64,000 bases of DNA from Escallonia rubra (lineage: Eukaryota; Streptophyta; Magnoliopsida; Escalloniales; Escalloniaceae): positions 1 through 64,000 of the forward strand of contig JAVXUO010000271.1 of NCBI GenBank assembly GCA_033065855.1. Direction: 5' to 3'. Shown here piece by piece: positions 46,058 to 58,983 of this stretch; positions within the stretch are counted from its first letter, which is position 1; the number at the start of each line of letters is the position of its first letter. The notes beneath the pieces were generated by a model, which did no database searches, was not told where the DNA came from, and saw nothing but the letters and a program-made list of their open reading frames with translations. The position numbers and the translations under genes are program-made.

Positions 46058-46509
46058 AGCTCTGTTTGAAAACGTTTTCGTTTTCAGTTTTTTCTCCAGT
46101 TTTGTAAACTAGAAAAAAAAAACTCATTTGGCACACAGTTTTATTATTTTTTTTCTTTTCAGTTTTTAAAACAGAACTGTTTTTGAAAACTCTCGTCTAA
46201 GAATTTTGGGTTTTCAATTTTGGTTTTTATTTTGAGACCACCACCGCCCCTCTCTCCCACCGCCACTGCCGACGACCAGCACCGACCGGCCACTATCGCT
46301 GGCTACTGGCACGCCCCACCACTGCCACCGCAAACCACCACCAAAGAAAAAATTCAAAATAAAAACTGGGTAATCAAACACCCAAATAAAAATTCTCAAA
46401 ATAAAAACTGGGTAATCAAACATCCATTTATTTTTGTAAAAAATAAAACTAAATTGACTTTTTTTTTATATATTTTGAAAATAAAAAATATAAGTGATTT
46501 TCAAACGCT
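46058..46509. mobile_element. MITE-like element, diverged relative of 49220-49657
   Basis: The left end is AGCTCTGTTTGAAAACG and the right end near 46509 is its imperfect inverse (CAAACGCTACCT). The interior shares CACTGCCACCGCAAACCACC and AAACTGGGTAATCAAACA with the element at 49220. TAA precedes the left end. The Pro-rich frame through the GC-rich core is not a gene. The right border is approximate. Confidence 0.55.
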
Positions 46510-47824
46510 ACCTGAACTGAGGATCGTCTTGTCAACTAATAAACCCAGTCGAGCAGTAGATGCATGGACAGCAATTATATCATTATGAGTCTACTCATCT
46601 TTCAACGTTGGAGATGATAAGACGGTGATGCCTATCAAGTCTACGAATTCCATTTCGCTTTATCATAAAAGGAAGAGGCCAAATGTGGCACGACTCTTTC
46701 ATGTGTGGCTATTTCATAAGAGCAGTAGTTCAAGTTGAAACTCTTATCTTCCGTCAACGTTTCGTACTGCAGTTTCATGTATTGAAGCTTTAGCATGAAC
46801 CATCGAAGTGGACCTAAAACCACTACAGCTACATGACAGTCAGGCTTCATCACACGCTATTCTTGCTTTGTGACCATATCATGAACCACCAATCTTATAC
46901 GAAGGCAGCCACATTCTTTATCTTTAAGCAACAGAAGCATACCCATGAACATCGCATACATACTCACAAGACAACATATAATGAATGATCTTGGAGACAT
47001 TTCTACATGCTCGTGTACAAAGCTCCCGGGGCCACATCACAAAGGTTTCCAAGTCATGCTCAGTGTGAACAACCACTACACTCCGCGCATGGTCTCTGCC
47101 AACTGTATCTCTGTACACTTGAGACTAGCCAACACGCACCAATGAATATGATGTGCCCACATGGGCAACACTAAATCAATGTACTAGCTTGCCAGACGCC
47201 TTTCCAACATGGGCGGCAACATCCCGCCTTGTCCAGCTTGACTCCACGTCTTGATGCCAAGCTTGTCACTGATGCTGACCGTCTTGTCGCCGAGTCCACA
47301 CCCCAAACAAAATGTCCATGTTATCACATGGCCTGCAAGGACACCAGCACCACACTACTCCACTATACGAATGCCCGATAATAATTGTGAAAAGTACGAG
47401 GCACAGAGGGTGCATACAGCATACTAGTAGCCTGCTACCCAATGTCAGGACCTTAGCTGCAATATCCTCCGGTTTTAGTGACGCTCCAACTCCCACCTAA
47501 AACCCACTATACTAGTGACGCCCCTGCCCAGGAACCTTGCATCCGCTCCCACACGCTCCAACACATGCTCTATGGTACTGGTAAGGTCAGGAGTGAGGAG
47601 ACACCAACTAATGGTGCCCACTAGGAAGGTCTTGCTTAATTCCCTTGGATCACACACACAATGCCCGTGAAGGCACGAGTGGCAGCGGAATCAATGCCTG
47701 CCCACTACCATAACCTCCCTTATAGTACCGCTGAGAGTTTTGGCTAGTTCTATTCTTGAAATAGGTTAGATAACACTCAAACAAATAGTTTTAAAGGTGC
47801 TACAGAAATCTGCACTTAAGCAAA
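46510..47824. other. Spacer of unknown nature, relatively GC-rich
   Basis: About 1.3 kb with more balanced base composition than the surrounding AT-rich spacers and several short frames (for example 47266-47496, minus). I recognise no protein family. It could be captured gene sequence, since Helitron-like ends lie on both sides, but this is only inference. Confidence 0.35.
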
Positions 47825-47851
47825 TTAGTAAGTATCACGTGCTTTGCACGT
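47825..47851 (-). mobile_element. Possible second Helitron-like 3' terminus, minus strand
   Basis: On the minus strand, the hairpin ACGTGCAAAGCACGT (47837-47851) is followed after 8 bases by CTAA and then T, as in the CTRR-T rule. The element would extend to the right. No 5' end was found. Confidence 0.35.
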
Positions 47852-48274
47852 TGTATCGTAATTTGAAATAAAAATATTAATGAAATTTGATTAAGAGCAC
47901 AATTTTAATTAATCATTCTGGCTATTATAATTAAATTATAACAATAAATAAGTTTTGAGTGCTAACTACAGATTCGAAATATGAAAAATTATTTGAACAA
48001 AATATGGTCTTACTTTCAAATTCGAATTTTTCACTCCACTTATCACCGATATTTTTTTTACTATTTATAATACTTATTTCTTTCGTCACATCAAGTTGCC
48101 GCAAAAGAAAAAATTGATTGTTTCATTTATATCTTGTCATCTAAGGTACACTGACGTCGTATTTAGTCTCAAACATCTTCTACAAAAATTTAATTCTCAC
48201 AAAATATTACAAGAGTGATTGTACAGTAATGTGTATATATTAAAGTTGTCTAATTTCCTGTAATATGTTTTGAT

Positions 48275-48300
<26 letters not shown>
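47852..48300. other. AT-rich spacer ending in an (AT)n microsatellite
   Basis: No gene is seen. A pure AT tract runs from about 48279 to 48309 and forms the left target site of the following element. Confidence 0.55.
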
Positions 48301-48309
<9 letters not shown>

Positions 48310-48311
<2 letters not shown>

Positions 48312-50159
48312 GAGCCGATCCACATCTACCGGTAGAGATTTCTCCACCATAAATCTGGTTGTCCACGTGTACTCGTGGATAGACCAGATCTGTTTTTTTT
48401 TTTTTTTCAAAAGCGGTAACCTCTGGTCTTTTAAGCGGTTACAGAAAATGCCAAAAATGCCCCTGAGAGGCAAAAAAAGCTAGTGGCCCACATGTTTTAA
48501 AAGCAAACCCACCAAACCGCCACAAAGAGTTGCGGTAAGTGGGCCCGTAACCGCTACTCCTTGTGGCGGTTAAGGGGGTTTTCCCCTTTTTCTTCATGTG
48601 CTCTCTCCCCCCCCCCCCCCCCCCCCCCCCTCGTGGAGAAGAAAAAACACATTTTAGCCACTTTTTCTCCTCCACCTTTACCAACACATTTCTACCACTT
48701 TTTGACCTAAAGAAACTTAGAAATATTCAAGCTAAGACATTTCAAAGACAGTAACATGCACGGCAGCAGCTAAGACATGTATGGTTATTAATACCTCCCA
48801 ATATCATTTCTTCATTCTATTGACGAGGTTTGGAAATTAAAAGTCTGTGTGTGTGTTTTGAATGGCTGACTCACAACATTCTTCTTTTGATGGCTAGCCT
48901 GTTCATTCTCAAGCTAATCTTTCTTTACATTAGAATGTTACATGCTTAGTGCATTTGTGCTGTCAAACCTTTTGCTCATGTTTTTGGGAGTTTTTTAACC
49001 ACGTATCCTTCTATTAAACTTAACTAGTTACTGGATCCGTGTATAATGCAGGGGATAGAATAAAAATAAGTCCTTTTAATAATAAAAAGAGGTAATTTAC
49101 AAGCGACAAAGATAAGTTAGTTTAAACTCTAAGCTAACATTTTTTAAACAATGTCACAAAAATGAAGTGGCTAATAATTCTTCAACTCTAATTAAACCGG
49201 AGGAAAAGTGAAAAAGTAAGGCCCTGTTTGACACTCTTTTTTCAGTTTTGGAAACTGGAAAAAAAAATTGTGTTTGGTAACCATTTTTCTTTTTTTCTTC
49301 ACCATTTTTCTTTTTTTCTTCTTCAGTTTAAAAAATCAGTTATTAAAATGAAGAAAAAAACACCAAATACCAGTTTTTTTTTTTCAGTTTTGGTTTTTTT
49401 TTTTTAGACCACCACCCTCCCACCGCCGACAGCAACCTCCGGCGAACACCGCCGACCGGCAACCACCTCAGGCGACCACCACCGACGGCCACCTATGGCG
49501 ACCACGGCCCACCACTGCCACCGCAAACCACCACAAAAAAAACTGGGTAATCAAACACCCACCCACTTGTTTTTGTAAAAAAAATAATTTAAACTGCTCG
49601 TTAAATTATTTTTTTTTGGAAACTGAAAACAAAAAAAAAATATTGTCAAATAGAGCCTAAGTAAATGTACCATCTATGTGTTGGGAAAGGTGGAGGAGAA
49701 AAAGTGGCAAAAATGTGTTTTTTCTTCTCCACGAGAGGGGGGGAGGGGGAGAGAGAGAGAGAGAGCATGAAGAAAAAGGGGAAAACCCCCCAACCGACAC
49801 AAAGAGTAGCGGTTAGGGGCCCACCAACCGCTACTCTTTGTGGCGGTTACGGGCCCACCAACCGCTACTCTTTGTGGCGGTTTGGTGGGTTTGCTTTCAA
49901 AACACGTGGGCCACTAGGTGCTACACTTTGTAGCGGTTGGGGGAAATTGGTGGGCCCCTAACCGCTACAAAGTGTAGCGATTAGGGATTTTTTTGCCTCT
50001 CAGGGGCATTTTTGGCATTTTCTGTAACCGCTTAAAAGACTAGAGGCTACCACTTTTGAAAAAAAAAACAGATCTGGTTCATTCACGAGTACACGTGGAC
50101 GGCCAGATTTGTGGTGAAGAAATAGCTATTTCTCCACCGGTAGATGCGGATCAGCTCCC
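48310..50159. mobile_element. Non-autonomous MULE-like element with terminal inverted repeats of about 390-490 bp
   Basis: The left end GGGAGCCGATCCACATCTAC and the inverse of the right end, GGGAGCTGATCCGCATCTAC, begin long inverted repeats (about 48310-48695 and 49670-50159). Flanking 9-bp sequences TATATATAT (48301-48309 and 50160-50168) fit a MULE duplication, although the site is low-complexity. The arms carry repeated ACCGCTACTCTTTGTGGCGG motifs, more of them in the right arm, and a run of 24 C at 48607-48630. There is no transposase. A MITE at 49220-49657 is nested inside. Confidence 0.75.
49220..49657. mobile_element. Harbinger-like MITE nested in the MULE-like element (438 bp)
   Basis: The left end GGCCCTGTTTGACA and the inverse of the right end, GGCTCTATTTGACA, are inverted repeats, flanked by TAA at 49217-49219 and 49658-49660, the usual Harbinger target. 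The core is GC-rich (CCACCGCCGACAGC region) and shares blocks with 46058-46509. Confidence 0.7.
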
Positions 50160-50168
50160 TATATATAT

Positions 50169-53100
50169 AGTCTAGGAAGTGAAATTGAGAAGAAGTTTGA
50201 ATTATAGTTAAGTGATATTAACGGAAGTTCAAAAATTAACCCGAAAAGAATTATTAAAAGTAAAGTATCTAACGGGAAAAATTTATGACTTTAACAAAGT
50301 TTGTTAGAGGGAATGCGTTAGGAGCTTCAATGTTGCATCTTTAAACCAAAAATCAAGCGAACTCAAGAGATTTAGTAGGACACATATAGAAACTGAATTG
50401 CTTAAGCAACAAATTTAGTAGCGCTAGCTTTCAATGATATTTTCAAAGTTTTTCTATCTTCACTTTTAGAATTTTGACACTTTTTCCTGCAAGCATCACC
50501 ATTAAAGTTCAAAATATCATCACTTAGGATTTTCAGTATCATTCATCGTCTATCTTGCTTCTTTCTGTACACTAATGGCCATTTTTTATAGTGATGATTA
50601 TTGAAGGTCAAAATATACCCTCAGTTTATTTATTTTTGGTAATGATCTAGTTTATTCCTCCTTATCTCCCAAAACATTTTAACATATTTTCTTTTTGGGT
50701 TGTCCAAAAAAATTGACCAGTTTTCAAGTTAAGAAAGATTTCATAGGTGCTTTTACATGTTTATTCTTTGTACATTTTTTGTTATTCTACTTCTCTCTCC
50801 ACATTTGATTCCACCAATCCACTTATCTCTACTGATCAACCACTTTCTTCCTCCCCCATACCCCTATCCCCTTTCTGTCTCTCGGGATAGAATGAAAAAC
50901 TCATATCCTAAATAAGCATGCATTCAAATATGATCAAAGAATTTGAGAAGGAGGGAGTATAATTTTCATGTATCTCTTATTTTAAGATTAAAATACATAG
51001 TAAGTCTTTTTTCAACTTTTTTCTATCTTAAGTTCTACAAATTGTCTAAAACTACGCTTAATCTTAATTACTTTTTTCTACTTTTTTAATTAAAAATCTA
51101 TAGTGTACTCTAAATATTTTTTTTTTGATAGTATACTCTACAACTGTCTTTTTTATAATTTTTATCTAGTGCGACCTTGTTGATCTTTGTAGTATAATAA
51201 TGACTTTTATTTTTAACAGGGATTTATATGATAATACCAAGCCTACTCATCTAAAAAGTCAATATACATGTGTGCATGTGTGTGTCCTTTTGAAATCTAT
51301 ATTACAAAATAAATGTGCGAAATTGATATCAGATAATGGTAATGAACTACGTAATTTCAATAATATTCAGAAACCTGCATTTTTCATCCTATATTTATGT
51401 ATACGTATTATAGGTTTAATATAAATATAAACTCAACAAAAGTTTATCAGGAATAATTTCAGATCATTCACCAAATAAAGACATGTATAATCAAAATACA
51501 AAGGGAAAAAAATTGCCTATGGCATAAGGTTTTGAGAGTTAAGGAAATTATAGGCTTAATTGCATCCATGACCTTGAGGTTAGGATAAAATTCACGCGTG
51601 TCCATTAGGTGGAACAATAGCACTTATGTTCGTTGACCGAACGAAAATACTGAAAGATGAAAAGACCAGAATGATTATCACTTAGGAATGTAATTCTTTA
51701 AATTTCATTCCTCATCCCTTCATCTTACCTTACAGCCCCACCACCATCACCTCTTTACACTACTTCAGCTTCAACAAACGGAGGCAACACATACCCCACC
51801 CCCTCAAAATAACTAGCCATAACCACAGCCACAATCGTGTCCTACCATTATCGCGTTCTTCAACTTTCTCACCTTTCTTCAGCTTTCTTACCCCAATAAA
51901 TTGTCACAACTTTCTCACTCTAATCACTTGCAGCAAATCATCACGATTTAGCAAACTTAACAAAAATAAAAAATTTAAACATGTGGTTCAAAATCTAGAA
52001 GAAGATGTATAAGATTCTTGTTTGCGTCAACCCACCGCCACCAGACGACCCCCCACTCCCTCAAATTGACCATCCACAAACCACAATCACCATTAATCAG
52101 CCTTCCATGACCCACCACACCTCTAATTAACATGCCTACATACACACACGCGGCCACACCCACCCCCCCCCCCCCCCTAATACACACACTCAACAAATGT
52201 TATAGACTTATGATTAATTGGCGGCTTTGAGATTTTCATGTTTGTACAGCTGCCGAGGACGTTTACCGTGGTGGAGGTTGCCGAATAGGGTAGGATAATG
52301 TAGAGGCCGACGTTCGCCGGCGCTTGGACGAGGCAGGTGGGGCTGAGCCAGTTTGCCAACTTTCTGGCTGAGTGCTTGCCGAGGAAAGTGCGGCGGCGAG
52401 GTGGGGGTAGAATTTGGGTTGAAACCCTAATTTGTATATACCTTATAGATTAAATTGAGGCAGTATTGACATTTAAAAAATACGTATCGATGACATAACC
52501 AAAAAAGTATTTTTTTTTAACGGATCAATATGGCTTTACCTTTTGAAACTTAGTGTCATTGATTGTAATTTCACCCTAATCTTAGAGACATGGATTATTT
52601 TGATATTGATAATTTTAAGGTTACGTTTTGATAGGGTCTTCTTTAAAGGTGAACACAGTCTTAGCATCATATTTATAAGAATGGGCTAGGTCCATTCTCA
52701 CATTTTCGTCACTTAAAAATGCATTAGTGAACTTTTAACCTTTTTAACAACAAATTGTTTATATTTAGCCCAAAAAATTGTAATTTTAGTCTCACCTTCT
52801 TAAAAGTAAAAAATATACTTAATTTTTGCAAACCTTGGATTTCTAAAAAGGATATTTTTAATGAAACATGTTTAGCTATTTTAATCCCTTGAGATTATTT
52901 CATATGTTGGGCCCAGAACCTTACATGTTTTGGTTATATCCATAGTCTTTTGTAACTAAAAGACGCATTAGTGAACATCTTGCGTGCCAAAATGTTTAAA
53001 GTTGGTCAAAACGGTAGAATTTAGCCTCACATTTAAAAAGTGAAAATATAAAAAAAAAAACTTTTAAACTTGAAAAGAATAGTTAATTTTTTTTAAATTA

Positions 53101-53400
53101 TTTAACCCCTTATATATCAAAACTTAAGAGTTTTCAAGCTCAAAAAAAATTATTAATCATTTGAGTCGAAATAAATTGCAATCTTTATCAATTGAATTTC
53201 ATCTAATCATAAAACTTATAAGAGTGAAATATACAAACACAATAGCTATATGAATAATATATAATCATGTAAATATATAATATCTCGGGATACAGTAGAT
53301 CATAGAAAGACAATAACCTTATGAATGATATGTTATCATGCAAATAAGGGTATTCTAATAACTCTAATATGAATATAGGGTTATGTACTTGCCACTGACT
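50169..53400. other. AT-rich spacer, no gene recognised
   Basis: Mostly AT-rich. The segment at about 51555-52580 is more C-rich inside and has loosely related ends (TTAATTGCATCCATGACC and the inverse of GTCATTGATTGTAATTTC), which might be an old non-autonomous element, but borders and target duplication are not clear. A C15 run lies at 52163-52177. Confidence 0.4.
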
Positions 53401-54700
53401 CAAGTTATAATTAGGAGTAGAGTTGTATGATTTAGCGATTCATATGCATTTAAATTTTCTAAAGCTCCGGATTTACAATAGCTTTCTTACATAACCTCAA
53501 TTGAAATCTAGAATTAAACTTCAGTTATATGATAGTTTCAACGTGCGAATATGTTTGCATTGAAAAATATATACATGCAAAATTATTGAAATTTGTAGCA
53601 TACACAATAACATTCAATAGTGTTTTACAAAATTAAAAAAAAATTGGGTTTGTGAAAAAATATTTAATTTAGTATAAACATATTATGTTTATTCTTAAAG
53701 GCTATAGAAAACACGGTTGTCTGCAAGTTATTTTCAATCCAAATTGATGGAGAAGATGTAGTAGCTCTAAGGTATTTAACTTTAATATGAATGGAAGCGG
53801 TAGGTTTTGATAGAAAATTTTCGTTAATCAAAGAACATGCAGGAGTTCAAGAGTAATTTTATAGTTTTTCATAAATAAATAAAAAATTAACTAAAAGACA
53901 AAACAACTCTTAGCTCTAACTAAAGCATAGATTTCTATAAGGGTATTCTAAGTAAAGATGCTTGATATCCTAAGAGAAGCCAATACATCCTTATTTTTTA
54001 ACAACACTTAATTCAAAATGGGTATTTGATGAGAAAAATAAGTTTCAAGTAAAAAACATCTCTAATCAACACTAATTTTGTATGAGGACTTTAGTATAAA
54101 AACAGCATGTTAGGGGGGGGGGGGGAAGAAAATGATTAGCCATTTAACTCCTGTCAGATTACATATGCATTTAGAAATCCTAAAAAACTCCAGTTTTACG
54201 ATAGCTTCCTTATATCAATGTCTGTATTCAAAATCTAGAATTAAATTTCAGGTTTATGATAGTTTCAATGAACTAATATATTTGTACTAAAATCTATATA
54301 CATGCAGAATAATTCAAATATGTAGCATACACATCCACATACAAATATGAAATAAAAAATTAAAAAGGATATAGTTTCTGACAAAATATTCAATTATTTT
54401 TTGTCACACTCTTATTAAAAATAGGTATTTAATGAAAACAATGTAAGTCAAAAGTAAAAAAAAATCCATAACTCTAATCAAAACATATATCTCAACTAGG
54501 GTATTTTAAGGAAAGAGGTTTTATATCCTATGAGAAGTTAATAACACTTTAACTTAAAAAGGGTATATAATGAGAAAAAATTGTTGTATGTCAAAAACGC
54601 CCTTACTCACCCTTAACTTTTTATGAAAATTTTAATTAGAAAAAGGTATTTTAAGAAAAGAAAAGATTAGCCATTTAAGTTCATACGTGCTTTAATATAT
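53401..54700. repeat. Degenerate tandem duplication, unit about 725 bp
   Basis: The block TTTAGCGATTCATATGCATT (53442) to TGTAGCATACACAATAAC (53594) recurs at about 54165-54330. The related line GGTATTTGATGAGAAAAA recurs near 54021, 54426 and 54561. GATTAGCCATTTAA occurs at 54135 and 54666, suggesting a third partial unit. A G13 run lies at 54113-54125. No coding. Confidence 0.6.
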
Positions 54701-54941
54701 GTGTAGATTAGAAGAGAAGAACACAGCTGAGTAAATAGAGCAGAAAGATGGGGAAAATGGATTGGTTTTTTCGCTAAATTCATTCTTCATTTCTTACACA
54801 CTAATTTCAGCATAACACTCATGCTGGAACCTCTTTGTTGCACTAATAACAAGCTAACAAGTGACCTACATGCAATACCCAAGTTAACTCAATTCAATAA
54901 CCTCACACAAGACACAGCTAAGGTTAAATAAAGCTAACTAG

Positions 54942-55390
54942 CACTACAAGACAAGGGACCTTTAACGACGGACACTAATCCGTCGTTGAAAGTCACTTTT
55001 AGCGACGGAGCGACGGATTCTGATGTCGGTAAAACTTTTTACCGACGAGAATATGTGTCTCTAAAAACCTTTAATGATGGATCTTTACTGACGGAGTTTT
55101 TGCAATGGATATTCCGTCGCTAAAACGTTTTAAAATATTTTTCTATTTTTCGCCAAAACTTTTACATATTTTTTTAAAAACATTAGCGATGGAAATAGTC
55201 CATCACTAAAAAAAAACCCGTCCCTAAAGCATTTAAAGCTCGTCGCTAAAATTCCCGTCACTAAAAGTCTGTGAAAATTTTGAAACAGACGGGCAAAGTC
55301 CGTCGCTAAAAGTCATGTTATAAGACATTAATTTCCGTCGCTAAAAGTCATGTTATAAGACATTAATTTCCACTACTTTCTCTTTTCCCA
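54942..55390 (+). repeat. CACTA 5' terminus and subterminal repeats
   Basis: CACTACAAG is followed by many GACGGA / TCCGTCG motifs in both orientations (for example CGACGGACACTAATCCGTCG), the same word as in the 3' terminus of the first copy. The region ends with a short direct repeat (CCGTCGCTAAAAGTCATG twice, near 55301 and 55335). 55391-55639 is a C-rich then AT-rich leader without a recognised feature. Confidence 0.82.
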
Positions 55391-55639
55391 TTTTTCTCAC
55401 TCTCCTTTTCTCTTCCACAACGGTGACAACCCCGCCCTGAGTGACAGCCCCGCCACGTCACAACTACTACACCACGACCGCCGCTGCACCACCGTTGCTG
55501 CTAACGATATGTACATTTAACTCTAATTACATGCTATAATTTATAATGTAATGCATGCTATGTTGAATTTGTTGTAATGTATAGTTTAATTAATTTAATT
55601 TGTTATAATGTATAATGTAATTTTATGTATAGTGTAAAT

Positions 55640-56360
55640 TGTTACATGTTATAAGTTTAACTAACCCTAATTCAACTCGAATTAATCCTAATTAACATTA
55701 ATCTATCCTAATTAAACCAAATTAACTATAATTAACCATAATCAGTCATAAGTAGCCCTAACTAGCCCTATTAAGAGCTAATTAACCCAATTAACATTGA
55801 TTAACCCTAACTCTCTCTACCCTAAATCCTAATTAACACTAACTAATTCTGTAATTAGTCCTAATCAGCCCTCATTAACTCTAATTAAACCCACTTAACT
55901 CTATTAACCTTAAATAGCTCAAATTAGCCTTAACTAGCCCTAATCAGCTCTGATTAGCCATAATTAACACTGATTAACTCTAATTAACTCTTAATTAAAC
56001 TATAATTAATAGTAATTAACCCTAATTAAACATATTAACTCTAATTAACCCTAATTAGCCCTAACTACTTTTGTTGGGGCCTTAATTAGCCCTAATTAAT
56101 CCTAATTAAATCCAATTAACTTTAATTAGCCCTAATTAACACTAATTAACCTTACTTAAACCCCAATTGCGCTGATAAACCTCAATTAACCTAATTAAAC
56201 CCCAATTATGCTAATTAAATCTTAATTAGCTCTGATAAACCCTAACTAAACCCTAATAAGCTCTGAATATCCCTGATTAACCCTAATGAACTTAATTAAA
56301 CCTTATTAGACCCTAATACATTCCTAATTAACTCTAATAAGCCTAAATATAACCTAATCC
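55640..56360. repeat. TAATTA-rich short-unit array of the second CACTA copy
   Basis: Irregular units of 10-13 bp such as CCTAATTAACC and CCCTAATTAGCC fill about 720 bp. They correspond in position to the 160-bp array of the first copy, but without the regular higher-order period. 56361-57225 is the homologous leader of the transposase gene. Confidence 0.75.
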
Positions 56361-56923
56361 TAACTCAACTGTAAACGCCATCACAATCACAAGTGAGACA
56401 ATATCAACTTCATGAATGAACTCAATCTTCCACAAAGAAAGTGAGTCGGCTTCCTGTATTAGGATTATTCGTTGTTATTTTGTGAAGTCCATTGACAACG
56501 AGTTAATTACAACTCGTTGTCAATGAACTTACCAATGATTCGTTGTAAATATGTTGACTTTGATAAGATAAGGTGTCAATGATTCGTTGTTACCAATGAT
56601 TCGTTGTAAATTCGTTGTCAACTCTTGCAAATTAACCTAATGATTCTATATTTCCAAAATTTTGATATTTTGAAAAGATTGTTGGATATATTACCATTTT
56701 TTAAACACATTCATGCATGAAAACCCTTAGTTCCCATTTAAAGGTACTAATTACAAAGTAATCATTACACAGTAATGCTTTGTAATGAGCCTTTGGAGGT
56801 CCAGTTTGGACAATTTGGAAAAGTGAAGTGTTTATAAAGTAGTGTATCGACTCATGCTCCTTGTTTTATGTCTTGGATATTTGGTACACGTTTTCTAGTT
56901 TTTCTCCTGGTGCATACAGATCT

Positions 56924-56981
56924 GGTGTTCTAACATTCGTTTAATCTTGCAATAGCAAGATTAGACGAATGTTATAATGTC
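56924..56981 (+). other. Hairpin upstream of the TNP2 pseudogene, homologous to 2247-2303
   Basis: The arms TTCTAACATTCGTTTAATCT and AGATTAGACGAATGTTATAA pair around a short loop. Compared with the first copy, one C-G pair has become T-A on both sides, so pairing was kept. Confidence 0.65.
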
Positions 56982-58322
56982 TAATCGATGTCGTGTACTT
57001 GGAGAAAAATAGGGAGGTGCTGCCGAATTTTTCGTAGACGTAAGACAAATCATAAGTTAGTAACAGTTTTATAGACATGTGCTTTTCTGAATGGGATAGG
57101 ACCACTACCTTTTAGAGAATAGAGGGAGCATAGACATGTTGTCACGTGCATGCATTGATTTTCATATCAACCTTACCTAATTACTGGTTTTAATTTAAGG
57201 TGGTATATAATAATATCAGCAGTCATGTCGGTCGATTGAAGTTGGATGAAAAGGAAAAATGATGATGATTTTGAGGATTGTATCGTTGAATTTCTCAAGT
57301 TCGCTTATGCGCATCCTAAATATGTTGACTTTCATAAGATAAGGTGTCTAAGCAGTAAATGTGAGTTGTTACATTGTACAAAAGAATGTTGGTAAAATGG
57401 TATCTTCTCTGGTACGGTTTTATGGATAGATACACAAGGTGTACGTAGCATGGGGAAACAGTAGTATTATAATTCAACCCGCTAGTGAAGCTAAAGTTAG
57501 GGTGGAGGCACAATATGATTATACATGTTGGGCATGCTAATGTTGACTGGGACAACTACCGCGGCGATAAAAAATCCCAACAGCTGAATGATGGGGCTCA
57601 TCAGTTTTATGATTTGTTAAAAGACGCCGAAGAGCTATTATGGGATAGAATTAAGAAGCTCACACGATTGTCTATGGTTAGTAGGTTATTATCATTGAAA
57701 TCAGACCACGGGCTGAGTGAAAAATGATTTAACGAGTTCATTACTTTTATCAAGAAAATTTTGTCAGAGACTGAGAAGCTTCCCTCATCATACTACGATG
57801 CAAAGAAGATGATGATGAAACTTGGATTGGGTTACGAGCGGATAGATGCATGCAATAACAACTATTTACTGTTCTGAAAGGAGAATAAGGACTTGACAAG
57901 GTGTACGGTATGTGATCATTCGAGGTATAAACCGAATAAAGGGAAAAAGAAAAATATTGCACGGAAGGTATTGCGATATTTTAGGATTACGTCAAGGCTT
58001 CAGATAATGTACTACTTCTCCAATGCAGCTGAACATATGAGGGCTCACTGTGAGACTTGTAGCAGCGATGCTGATGTGATGACACACCCCCGCTGTTAGA
58101 GAGTTGTGGAAGGAGTTTGACTGTAGGCATCCAACCTTTGCTCAGGAAGTTCAGAATGTTGAACTTGGTTTGGCAACCGATGGGTTCAATCCTTTCGGAT
58201 AGTCTAGCACGCCTTACTCCACATGGCCTGTTATTATTGTCATGTATAATCTTCCACCAGGCATGTGCATGAAGAAGCCATACATGTTTTTGTTGTTGCT
58301 TATTCTGGGGTCGAAGAGTCCT

Positions 58323-58323
<1 letters not shown>

Positions 58324-58371
<48 letters not shown>
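58324..58371 (+). repeat. (GT)24 microsatellite inside transposase pseudogene
   Basis: A pure GT tract followed by CTATATATATATATTCAAGG. The intact copy has GGTAAGGACATAGATGTGTA then TTTAAGG at this place, so the tract grew within, and replaced, former coding sequence. Confidence 0.9.
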
Positions 58372-58372
<1 letters not shown>

Positions 58373-58983
58373 TATATATATATATTCAAGGCCATTGTGG
58401 AGTCGAAACTTATGATGCATCCCTTAATCAGAACTTTCAGATAAGGGTTGCTTTGATGTGTATTGTACACGATTTCACCGTATTGGGAATGACGTGTGAC
58501 TGGAGCACACATGAAAAGTTAACATGCACTGCTTGTGTGAATGTGAACCCCAGTCATACGTTAAAGCACGGTGGAAAGTCCTTACGGTTTGGATGTCACC
58601 GTAAGCTTTTACCACCAGCCAATCAATTCCGTAGGCATAACGATTAATTTGATGAAAAAATAGAGCATGAGGTTGTCACACTGGACTACCCATCTGGTGA
58701 TAAAATGCTCTCACACCTAGAGGCACTTGATACTAACATACCATACGGTAAGGGTGTGCCAGATCAGAAGATTCCATGATATGGGAAAGAGCACAACTGA
58801 AGGAAATAGTGTATTTTTATGGAGTTAGACTACTGGAGGACACTCATTATTCAACACAACATGAATGTGATGCACATTCAGAAGAATGTTTTCGATAATG
58901 TGTTCAATACTGTGATGAATGTTAAAGAAAATTTGAAAGATTGCCTTAAAGCGAAAAATTATCTACAACAGTTGGATGTACGC

